Origin: Evansella caseinilytica | GTDB taxonomy: Bacteria; Bacillota; Bacilli; Bacillales; Salisediminibacteriaceae | Direction of reading: 5' to 3' | Length of the DNA stretch: 64,000 bases | Assembly: GCF_900107275.1 (NCBI RefSeq) | Contig: NZ_FNPI01000006.1 | Span: forward strand, 1-64,000 | Shown: piece by piece, positions 34,727 to 42,114 of the stretch | Position numbering within the stretch: the stretch's first letter is position 1 | How the letters are laid out: the number at the start of each line of letters is the position of its first letter | The notes under the pieces: model-generated | Databases searched by the model: none | What the model was told of the DNA's origin: nothing | The model's input: the letters and a program-made list of their open reading frames with translations, nothing else | Translations under genes and position numbers: made by a program

Positions 34727-34835
34727 GATGTTCAAAAAATGCGGAAAGAGCGCCTGTGATAAGTTATCTCTGCGCCTCGAACATCTTTCCGCTGAGTTGA
34801 ACACTTATTTTTAAGAGGATGTTCAAAAAGCGCGT
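34727..34835. repeat. fragmentary TTCAAAAA hairpin repeat
   Basis: GATGTTCAAAAAATGCGGAAAGA pairs in part with TCTTTCCGC (34784-34792), and GTTGAACACTT and GATGTTCAAAAAG follow. These look like nested ends of the MITE-like family. No gene lies between 34474 and 34990. Confidence 0.5.
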
Positions 34836-34990
34836 TTCAACATTATCCAACGGCCGACTGCGGAAGGAAGCGAACAGGACTGAGAGCAATGCAGCAGTCT
34901 TCGCGTCCAGAAGTGAAAACGAAGCGGCAGCATTCATGCCAACGCTGCTGTTCGTGTGTGCCACAGACTTGAAGCAGGAGGAGAAAAAGT

Positions 34991-35674
34991 ATGTACGCCA
35001 TCGGAAAAAGAGAATTTTTCAGCTTGGCCAAAGGAAGCAAGTCGCTGATGACGATTTCTATCTTATTCCTTATCTCCTATTTTACAGTAAAGCCTTCCGG
35101 TGTTTTTGTCTCTGAATTGACCGTGGAGGAAGCGGAAATGATTCATAACGCCGGCCTTCTGATTTTCATTCTGCTCTTTGGGCAGTTAATTGTTGCAGGA
35201 CTTTCCCACGATAGTCTGAACAGGGAAATGCATGAACGGACGATACGATTTTTAGTCACAAGAACTTCCCGGGCGGGTATTTTGTTCGGCAAGTTTTTTG
35301 GTGTTTGGGTGTTTTGGTTTATGTGTTTGGCGGGTGCATTTTTGCTGACCGGTATCGTTGTACGAAAACTTGATCTTTTCCTTTTTTCCCAGACCATGAG
35401 TTTAGTGACGTTTCAGATAACGGTGACGCTGCTGTTTTCCGTTCTCATTACGAAGCCGGGATATACGATGTTTCTTGGCATCGTCACCGGATTGGCCTTC
35501 CCGGTTTGCGGATTATTTGTTACCTACACCTCCAACGTCTGGGTGAACTGGTTGAAGTTTGTTTCGCCGTATTATTATCTGGAACGGAACGATGCTGCTT
35601 TTCTCATCATCATTTTGCTGGCAGGCATCATGCTGTCTCTTGCCAACCTGATTTTCAAAAGGAGAGAATGCTGA
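34991..35674 (+). CDS. ABC-2-type transporter permease
   Basis: 227 residues, with GGAGGAG 9 bases upstream. About six helices are seen; between helices 2 and 3 is RFLVTRTSRAGILFGKFFGVWVF, the pattern of ABC-2 permeases (LVTRTSR-x-x-x-x-x-GK). The stop overlaps the start of the ATPase gene (TGATG), so the two are translationally coupled. Compared with many ABC-2 permeases of about 250-280 residues it is a little short but complete in layout. Substrate unknown. Confidence 0.85.
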   Translation: MYAIGKREFFSLAKGSKSLMTISILFLISYFTVKPSGVFVSELTVEEAEMIHNAGLLIFILLFGQLIVAGLSHDSLNREMHERTIRFLVTRTSRAGILFGKFFGVWVFWFMCLAGAFLLTGIVVRKLDLFLFSQTMSLVTFQITVTLLFSVLITKPGYTMFLGIVTGLAFPVCGLFVTYTSNVWVNWLKFVSPYYYLERNDAAFLIIILLAGIMLSLANLIFKRREC

Positions 35675-36585
35675 TGCGGGCCATAGAAACGAAGCAGTTG
35701 AAGAAAATGTACGGGTCGGTGCCGGTAGTAAACGGGCTGGACCTTGTTGTGGAAAAAGGAGAAATTTTTGGGCTTCTCGGCCGCGACGGAGCCGGCAAAT
35801 CTACCTTCATCAATATGCTGACGGGCATTGTTCAGCAAAGCTCCGGAACGTACTCGCTTTTAGGAGTAGCCTGTCCTAATGCCCAAGTAAAAAAGCGGAT
35901 TGGAGTAATGCCTGAATACTCCGCTTTATACAGTTCGATGACCGCGGTGGAGCATTTGCAGTATCTGTCCTCTCTTTCAGGGAAGCCAGCAGGAAAACAA
36001 CGATGCATTGATGTGCTGCATTCCGTCGCCCTGGCTGCCCATGCTCATAAAAAAAGCAGAGAATTTTCTTTTGGCATGATAAAAAAGCTTGGCATCGCCC
36101 AGGCAATCATTCATGATCCTGAACTGATTTTCCTTGACGAACCGACTTCCGGGCTGGATGCCGAGTCGGTGCTTGTCATTCATCAACTGATCATTGAGAT
36201 GCAAAAAAGGGGAAAGACGATTATTATGACGTCCCACAATCTCGATGAAGTGGAGAGGTTATGCACACGGATTGCCATTATGAAGGCAGGGCAGATTGTC
36301 AGAATGGGAACAATGGATGAACTGAGAGCGTTTTACAGGCAGACGGTGAAGGTCAGGATCAAGCATGCCCCGGTTCCGGCAGCGCAGAGGGAAATCTTGT
36401 ATCGCTGGCTGAAAACGGCAGGCACAAAGCTGGAAATAGCAGAATGCTATACAACCATCCATCTGGAGGAGGAAAAAAAGATTGCCGACATCCTCCGCGC
36501 GTTCCATCATTGCAAGACGGATGTTTATCGGGCGGAAGTGGCCGGGCCCACGCTGGAAGAAATTTTTCTGGACGAATCAGAATAG
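35674..36585 (+). CDS. ABC-2-type exporter ATP-binding protein
   Basis: 303 residues from the ATG at 35674, 7 bases after AAGGAGAG. Walker A reads LLGRDGAGKSTFINML, where a D replaces the usual N or P but the GxxGxGKS pattern is kept. Walker B is LIFLDEPTSGLD and the switch is MTSHNLDEVERLC. The signature region reads REFSFGMIKKLGIAQAI: the usual LSGGxxQR is changed to FSFGMIKK, common in ABC-2 ATPases (S-x-G-M-x-x-K/R). A C-terminal domain of about 85 residues follows. It forms an exporter with the overlapping permease. Confidence 0.93.
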   Translation: MRAIETKQLKKMYGSVPVVNGLDLVVEKGEIFGLLGRDGAGKSTFINMLTGIVQQSSGTYSLLGVACPNAQVKKRIGVMPEYSALYSSMTAVEHLQYLSSLSGKPAGKQRCIDVLHSVALAAHAHKKSREFSFGMIKKLGIAQAIIHDPELIFLDEPTSGLDAESVLVIHQLIIEMQKRGKTIIMTSHNLDEVERLCTRIAIMKAGQIVRMGTMDELRAFYRQTVKVRIKHAPVPAAQREILYRWLKTAGTKLEIAECYTTIHLEEEKKIADILRAFHHCKTDVYRAEVAGPTLEEIFLDESE

Positions 36586-36635
36586 CGGGAGATAAGATAA
36601 CGACAGCTGCCGGCAGACGATCAGCAATATTTATA

Positions 36636-36760
36636 TAGAGCGTGAATGGTTCCGCTCGCAGCGTCCCGAATGGATATCGAACGATGGTACGATGAGACAG
36701 CTTGCAGCATCCCGGTGAAGTGGGGTTATTGCTTCGTGTTTGTTCAAAAAAAATGTTCTT
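36636..36760 (-). repeat. related hairpin repeat, diverged
   Basis: Read on the minus strand it has GAACAAACACGAAGCAAT, CCGGGATGCTGCAAGCTGTC and CGAGCGGAACCATTC, matching the blocks seen at 32641-32759 and in copies A-F. The hairpin at its left end is weak (AACATTTTTTTTGAACAAAC). Confidence 0.55.
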
Positions 36761-36810
36761 TATGAATAAACCCATAGAGAAGATGTTCAGAAAGACAGGT
36801 GGTGATTTTT

Positions 36811-37302
36811 TTGTGTGTGCAATTAAACGTACCCCAAAAGCGGTTGTCCAAGGATGCGGTGAAAGTATGGCTTATTAGAGAGGCGATCGGGAACAGCATC
36901 TGGTTTCTCATCCTCGGCGTTACGCTGTACTTGAACCACTTGTTTTCCTGGAAAGAATGGATCGGCTGGATTCTTATCGGCATTGTGATCCTATCCGTTC
37001 CGTTTACTGTCTGGTCATTTATCAAACCGTTTCTGCTTTATAAAAACTGGCGGTACGACGTAGATGAGGAATTTTTACAATTAAAATCAGGGGCATTGAT
37101 TGAAGAGTACCAGCTTGTTCCGATGACAAAAGTTCAAGCAGTGGCAACCACCCAAGGACCGTTGCTCCGGAAGTACGGACTATACTCCATATCCATTGAA
37201 ACGCTGGGGTCATCCCACGGCATTCCGGCCTTGCCGAAAGAGGTGGCAATCGCATTGCGGAATCAGATCGCCCAATACGCCAAAGTAAAGGAAGTGGAGT
37301 AA
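36811..37302 (+). CDS. YdbS-like membrane protein with bPH2 domain
   Basis: About 163 residues if the TTG at 36811 is used, 8 bases after AGGTGG; GTG at 36799 or 36817 is also possible. Two helices (about 35-75) are followed by a bacterial PH domain: NWRYDVDEEFLQLKSGALIE, then PMTKVQAVATTQGPLLRKYG and HGIPALPKEVAIALRNQI. In B. subtilis the ydbS-ydbT pair has the same architecture and has been linked to resistance against antimicrobial compounds. The next gene overlaps this stop by one base. Confidence 0.85.
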   Translation: MCVQLNVPQKRLSKDAVKVWLIREAIGNSIWFLILGVTLYLNHLFSWKEWIGWILIGIVILSVPFTVWSFIKPFLLYKNWRYDVDEEFLQLKSGALIEEYQLVPMTKVQAVATTQGPLLRKYGLYSISIETLGSSHGIPALPKEVAIALRNQIAQYAKVKEVE

Positions 37303-38792
37303 TGGCTGGCTTAAAACGCAGGTACCATCCGCTGCAAATACTTTTTGAGCTGATCAAATTAATCAAAACAGCGGCGGCCTTTGCTGTCTTTTTATTTGTG
37401 ATCAAATCCGGTTCGCAATCCGTTTTCATTACATCCGGCAGGGTGATTTTTTTTCTGATCGTCGGAGCCTCTCTTGTTTTCATCGTTTTGAAGTGGTTTA
37501 CTCACAAATACGAACTGGACGATACATCGTTCCACCTATATACAGGGGTATTCACGAAGTCGAAACGGACGATTCCGTTTTCCAAAATTCAAAATGTAAA
37601 GTATCATGCATCTTTTTTTCACCGGCTGTTGAAGGTGACTTCCATCCGCTTTGAAACCGGTATGGCAGAGGAGAGTGGTACTGTTGAATTTACCGTTGTT
37701 TCCTGGGAGGAAGCGGCAGAGCTGGAAGCGCATGTGACAAAAACGCTGGATGAGGAACGGTCCGTTGACTGTGGAACGGATGAATTGGAGAGAAATGAGC
37801 AAGCAGGTAATCGGGTAATTTATTTTACCCCGACAAAGAAGGATACCATCAAAGCTTCGTTCACATCCTTAAGCTTTCTTGTCCTTATTCCTGTCATTGC
37901 CACCCTTTATTCCAATATAAACGATGTCATCAATGTGGAGGAAAAAGCAGCAGGAATTTTTCCTTACATACTAAGCTCTGAATGGATTGTTATCTTGGTC
38001 GTTGTCATTGTAGTCATCGCCTCCGTCGTTTTCGGCATCGCGCGGACATTTCTGAAATACGGCAAATATGAGATTGCCGCAGATGCGGAGCGCATTTACA
38101 TTACGAAAGGCATGGTTGAAATAACCTCGTTTTCGGTTTTGAAAGCAAGGGTGCAAGCCATTGAGATCAAACAGTCGGCATTGAAGCGATTGCTCGGGCT
38201 GGCCGAAGTCAAGCTGATCTGTGCGGGGAGCTTCGACTCAGAAGAAACTGCCGATACGAGTTCACTCTACCCCTTCCTTCCCGTTGAACGGGCTTATGAA
38301 TTAGTTGCAGAGATTTTACCAATGTATCAAGTGACACCGGAGATGGCCCGTCTTCCGAAAACAGCATTACCACTGCGGTTGCTGTGGCCAGGCTGGTTTT
38401 GGATCGTGGCAACAGGTGCCTTGGGTTATTTTCGGCCCGCTGTTTTTGGAATAGAGCAGTCGTGGTGGATTTTTTCTGTCATGATGCTGCTGTTCCTTAT
38501 CGTCCATCGTCTGCTTGCTTTCTTCAACGCACGCTATATGTTGAGTGAACAATTCATTCAATTTCGAACAGGCAGCCTGTCAACCAATCTCTTTGTTTCT
38601 AAACGGGACAAGGTAATAGAAGTGGCAGTGACAAGGAACGTATTTCAACGCAGGCTGGGTCTTGCCTCCATTGGTACGATCAACCGAGCTAATCCGGTGC
38701 ATCATACCGGCGTAAACGACATCCCCGTGGAAGTGGCCGTTACCTTTCTTAAATGGTATATGGCGCGCCGCAACGAAATCGAAGTGGAGTGA
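37302..38792 (+). CDS. YdbT-like membrane protein with three bPH2 domains
   Basis: 496 residues, starting in a TAATG overlap with the ydbS-like gene. There are three rounds of two helices followed by a PH-like domain: TKSKRTIPFSKIQNVKYHAS (about 85-105), TSFSVLKARVQAIEIKQSAL (about 275) and RDKVIEVAVTRNVFQRRLGL (about 440). The architecture is that of B. subtilis YdbT. The pair probably works as a membrane complex, in known cases protecting against membrane-active peptides; no target can be read here. Confidence 0.87.
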   Translation: MAGLKRRYHPLQILFELIKLIKTAAAFAVFLFVIKSGSQSVFITSGRVIFFLIVGASLVFIVLKWFTHKYELDDTSFHLYTGVFTKSKRTIPFSKIQNVKYHASFFHRLLKVTSIRFETGMAEESGTVEFTVVSWEEAAELEAHVTKTLDEERSVDCGTDELERNEQAGNRVIYFTPTKKDTIKASFTSLSFLVLIPVIATLYSNINDVINVEEKAAGIFPYILSSEWIVILVVVIVVIASVVFGIARTFLKYGKYEIAADAERIYITKGMVEITSFSVLKARVQAIEIKQSALKRLLGLAEVKLICAGSFDSEETADTSSLYPFLPVERAYELVAEILPMYQVTPEMARLPKTALPLRLLWPGWFWIVATGALGYFRPAVFGIEQSWWIFSVMMLLFLIVHRLLAFFNARYMLSEQFIQFRTGSLSTNLFVSKRDKVIEVAVTRNVFQRRLGLASIGTINRANPVHHTGVNDIPVEVAVTFLKWYMARRNEIEVE

Positions 38793-39202
38793 AAGGCAGT
38801 TTCCGGCAGGCGAGACAGTTAAGAGAGGCTGCCGGGATTGCTGCCCACCCCAGCGCGGAAGACGCCCTGAGTCGCTCTATCTGAACCGTAATCGTGTAAT
38901 CGAGTGAACCGTAATCAAAAACCAGACTCAGATCGAGAGCATTCGAGAGCGTGATTGAGCCTGAGCGAGCTGGATCCATCATGCCTGTCACCCCACCCAC
39001 ACCTCCCGCGATTTGTTGCAGCTTCCGTCATACATAACTATCGTACAAGGTAAACAAACGTCCCCGCCCTATTTATTTCCAATCTATCACGGATGAAGCG
39101 GCCGATCTGTCGGATAGGCAATAGGCTGCATACCACTACATACTGTTTTTGCACAGCACGGGATTAATCCGCGTACATTCCTGCCATTCAACAAACTAGC
39201 TG
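38793..39202. other. intergenic, no gene seen
   Basis: This stretch contains the direct repeat GAACCGTAATC (twice near 38883-38915). An 83-residue minus-strand frame overlaps the end of the ydbT-like gene and is not convincing. Confidence 0.4.
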
Positions 39203-39259
39203 TAGACAGCGCTGTATTTTTTGGATAAATTATAATTGATAATGATAATTATTATCAAT
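39203..39259 (+). promoter_or_regulatory. promoter with perfect Fur box
   Basis: GATAATGATAATTATTATC (39238-39256), extended to ATTGATAATG...ATTATCAAT, is the classic Fur-binding palindrome. TATAAT overlaps its left end (39231-39236). TAGACA at 39203 with TAAATT 17 bp later is a candidate -35/-10 pair. Iron-bound Fur would block the promoter of the methyltransferase 52 bp downstream. Confidence 0.88.
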
Positions 39260-39310
39260 GAAACCATGCCAAAGCGAGATTACTAAACCAATACGGAAGA
39301 GGTGGCAAGA

Positions 39311-40096
39311 ATGTTAACGCTAAAAGAGGAAGATTATGAAAAAATGCCGGGACATTGGGTGTTGGCCAGCGTGGGAAAAACGGTGCTGCGACCAGGAGGC
39401 ATCGAGCTGACAAAACAAATGGTGGCAAATCTTCAAATAACGGCAAACGATCATGTAGTGGAATTTGCCCCAGGATTGGGCATTACGGCCCGATTGGCAT
39501 TGAGCAGAACCCCCCGTTCTTATATAGGGATTGAACAGGATCCGGAAGCAGCGAAGCGAGTGTCCGCATACTTGGACGGAGTACGGCAAACATGTGTGGT
39601 GGCCAGTGCAGAAAACACCGGCTTGAAGGATGAGTCCGCTACTGTCGTTTATGGTGAAGCGATGCTGACAATGCATAGCGAAAAAATTAAAAACACAATC
39701 GTCAGCGAAGCACACAGAATATTAAAACCGGGCGGAAAGTATGCGATCCATGAAATGAATTTGCTTCCGGATCAGATTTCGGTGGAAAGCAAAGCGCAAA
39801 TTCAAAAGGAGCTTTCAACAGTGATCCGCGTCAATGCCAGACCGCTGACAATAACTGAATGGCAGCAATTGCTTGAGCATAACGGTTTTGCCGTCTTGAA
39901 AACGGGAACAGCACCTATGCATCTATTGAATGTCCGCAGGCTGATAAACGATGAGGGCCTGAAAGGTTCAATGAAAATGGCGCTGAATATGATCAGAAAG
40001 CCGAAAGCAAGAACCCGGGTGCTGAGGATGAAAAGCACATTTAAAAAATATGAAGATTTTCTTGGTGCCGTATCAATCATTGCCCAAAAGAAATAA
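39311..40096 (+). CDS. SAM-dependent methyltransferase, Fur-controlled
   Basis: 261 residues from the ATG at 39311 (GAGGTGG 6 bases upstream; an in-frame GTG 9 bp earlier is possible). The class I Rossmann motif is VVEFAPGLGITARLAL, with an acidic end of strand 2 at YIGIEQD, then a motif near VVYGEAMLTMHSEK and post-motif ILKPGGKYAIHEMNLLPD. The substrate is unknown. The Fur box directly before it suggests that it is made under iron starvation, so siderophore, heme or iron-sulphur related small-molecule methylation is possible. No siderophore genes adjoin it. Confidence 0.88.
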   Translation: MLTLKEEDYEKMPGHWVLASVGKTVLRPGGIELTKQMVANLQITANDHVVEFAPGLGITARLALSRTPRSYIGIEQDPEAAKRVSAYLDGVRQTCVVASAENTGLKDESATVVYGEAMLTMHSEKIKNTIVSEAHRILKPGGKYAIHEMNLLPDQISVESKAQIQKELSTVIRVNARPLTITEWQQLLEHNGFAVLKTGTAPMHLLNVRRLINDEGLKGSMKMALNMIRKPKARTRVLRMKSTFKKYEDFLGAVSIIAQKK

Positions 40097-40585
40097 ACTA
40101 TGCTAACGATGTAAAATCAATATTTGCGAACTTAATAGAGAGCTTCCCCTTGTATTCATCAAAGCAAATCATCATTTTCATACATTGTCTAAGAAAAAGC
40201 GGCTTCACTCATTCGCGCGAAGCCGCCTGCCTGTATTTAGATGAACGCACGATGGTGATGATTCGATTCTTTACTTGAACAAAGCGCGGTCCACATGCCG
40301 CGGGCAACGGAATAAATTCCCATTACGATTTAGAAAACGCTTTTCTCTCATGTGATTAACTTTGCCTGAAAATTGGCAATATTTTCCGGAGTAACACTTT
40401 TCCGCCACATATCCATTTACCCCAATTACAAAAAAATCAAAGTCCTACTTGAAATATTTACTAACTTTCCGATATGAAGAGGGAAGGCAAATTATGGGGA
40501 GGGGGCGAATAGAATAGAACGCTGAATGCAGCAATCAATGATTACATATTTTCGATGAATGATTGAGAATGGGGAGGTAATAGTA
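40097..40585. other. intergenic with one hairpin
   Basis: AGCGGCTTC (40198-40206) pairs with GAAGCCGC (40219-40226). An A-run precedes it but no T-run follows, so it is a weak terminator for the methyltransferase. Otherwise nothing was recognised. Confidence 0.45.
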
Positions 40586-41515
40586 ATGAATATCGATATC
40601 TCGTATTCCGGCGCGCTCTTTGCCAGGGCTGCCGCGAACCGCCTGCAAAGAAATCCACAGGAGCTTCCTTCAATGGTAGGAAGAGAACTGGAAGTTACCC
40701 GCAATGGACAGGCTTATAAGCTGACAATTTCCGACGAAATGTACCATTTAGAACAAGGAAATGACATTGTCTGTATTAATGCACAAAATGCAGATCCGTC
40801 TGATATTTTTTCTTATCGTCCGCAGGATCAATGGCTTGTTTTCAGCCAGTACTTGCATGAGTCTGGTTTTTTTGATTCCCTCAGCAACGAGGAAGTGGAG
40901 GGAATGGAATTTGCTTTGAATAGTATTACCAGCGGGCTGGATAGCTTGACAATGTTGGGTGCTAAATCCCCCAGATTTTCTTCCAGCCGGGTAAACAAAA
41001 TATTGGACTCTTATGAAGCGCGGTTAGAGTTGTCATCATCCTCGGCAGCTCTTCAGTATTTCAGTGACAAATATCTTAGCGAGGATGTGAAACAAGGGTT
41101 TGACGAGCTCGTCCAGCAGTATGTCTCTCATAATGCTAAAAAAGTGGAAAACTACCAGTCTTCTGAAGAAAAATTTTATGCCGCCAGAGCAAAATTAAAT
41201 CTTGAAAGCGCCTCCCTCACAGCGGAGCAGGCTCGTCAATTATCGATGACCAACAAGCTTGGACAGACGACATATACAAAAGAAGAATTGGAAGAACTGC
41301 AGAAAACTTATACCGATTTATTCCAAAGCCTGAAGAGTGAAAACGATTTATCGGCGGTTCTACAGAAAACTCGCAAACAATTATTGGAATTTGTAACGAA
41401 AGGAATCTCGCAGAAGGATGCGAGCTACCAACTGGCGCAAAGCTTTGTCGGTCAACGTACGGACGAAACCTTCCAGCGCATAGAAGGATACTGGCAAAAG
41501 TTATTGAAGGAGTGA
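40586..41515 (+). CDS. hypothetical protein, helical C-terminal half
   Basis: 309 residues from the ATG at 40586 (GGGGAGG 8 bases upstream). I do not recognise the family. No signal peptide or membrane helix is visible. Residues 1-80 look mixed alpha/beta (SGALFARAAANRL; LEVTRNGQAYKLTISDE), and the rest is rich in charged helices (SEDVKQGFDELVQQYVSHNA; KEELEELQKTYTDLFQSLKS), possibly coiled coil. The last codon and stop overlap the repeat at 41511, so the repeat may have altered the C-terminus. Flanks give no functional hint. Confidence 0.75.
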   Translation: MNIDISYSGALFARAAANRLQRNPQELPSMVGRELEVTRNGQAYKLTISDEMYHLEQGNDIVCINAQNADPSDIFSYRPQDQWLVFSQYLHESGFFDSLSNEEVEGMEFALNSITSGLDSLTMLGAKSPRFSSSRVNKILDSYEARLELSSSSAALQYFSDKYLSEDVKQGFDELVQQYVSHNAKKVENYQSSEEKFYAARAKLNLESASLTAEQARQLSMTNKLGQTTYTKEELEELQKTYTDLFQSLKSENDLSAVLQKTRKQLLEFVTKGISQKDASYQLAQSFVGQRTDETFQRIEGYWQKLLKE

Positions 41516-41638
41516 ACTCGTTTCAGCAAGCAGAAACTTCGGGGAATCAAGTAGAGACTCTACTCCACCTGATTTAACATCCCACCTACGCTAACGCTTA
41601 GAGGTGGGGGGCTTATAGCCTATAAGAAAAATCGATAA
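41511..41638 (+). repeat. three-stem-loop repeat, copy 3
   Basis: AGTGAACTCGTTTCAGCAAG through CTATAAGAAAAATCGATAAA matches copy 2 with about 10% differences. Stem 2 (AATCAAGTAGAG and CTCCACCTGATT) has two mismatches. The TGA at 41513-41515 inside it ends the preceding gene, so insertion occurred at or near the original stop. Confidence 0.65.
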
Positions 41639-41750
41639 ACGATCGGATATGACTATATAAGAACGTGTTCAAAAAGCAAAGACTGCAAGACCATTGGTGC
41701 TGAAATACCAGCAGTCCTGTTCCCTCTAGAGAAAGAAAAATTAGCGAAAG

Positions 41751-41790
41751 TAATCCGCCACGGCGTTAGTTCAAGGGTGGATTATTTTTT
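41751..41790 (+). terminator. hairpin with T-run
   Basis: TAATCCGCC...GGGTGGATTA followed by TTTTTT. It could serve as terminator for transcripts entering from the hypothetical gene and shield the starch genes. Confidence 0.6.
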
Positions 41791-41948
41791 ATGCGACTTG
41801 TACTAAGACAACCTTACGAACCCTTTTAGATTTTGTTCCAAAAGGCAATGATTTCGCGCGATGCGCCCAACTCCAAGGCGCCTATTCTCTCAATGTGCAT
41901 CTGGTAAACGTTGTATCCATTGTAATTGTAAAAAAACCGTGGAAAATA

Positions 41949-41999
41949 TTGACTTTGACAGTGTAATGTTATACAATGGATAGTGCAAACGATTGCGCA
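41949..41999 (+). promoter_or_regulatory. CGTase promoter with LacI-type operator
   Basis: TTGACT (41949-41954), 17 bp, TACAAT (41972-41977), then TGCAAACGATTGCGCA (41984-41999) directly at the expected transcription start. The operator fits the CcpA/MalR-type consensus with a central CG. Repression in glucose or absence of maltodextrin is expected; the exact regulator cannot be told. Confidence 0.8.
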
Positions 42000-42114
42000 A
42001 AAAATGTAGTCTGTTTGCACTGCGAGTAAGAAGGGAGGGATATCGTTTTCCAGGTTGCTTTCAAACACCAGGATCTTCATCTATTGATAAAAAACATTAT
42101 GAGGAGGATTTAAC

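Noticed and set aside
41682-41808. Open frame reading GAEIPAVLFPLEKEK, like a gene fragment
   Set aside because: No start codon and no family recognised; it contains the terminator hairpin, so more likely non-coding.
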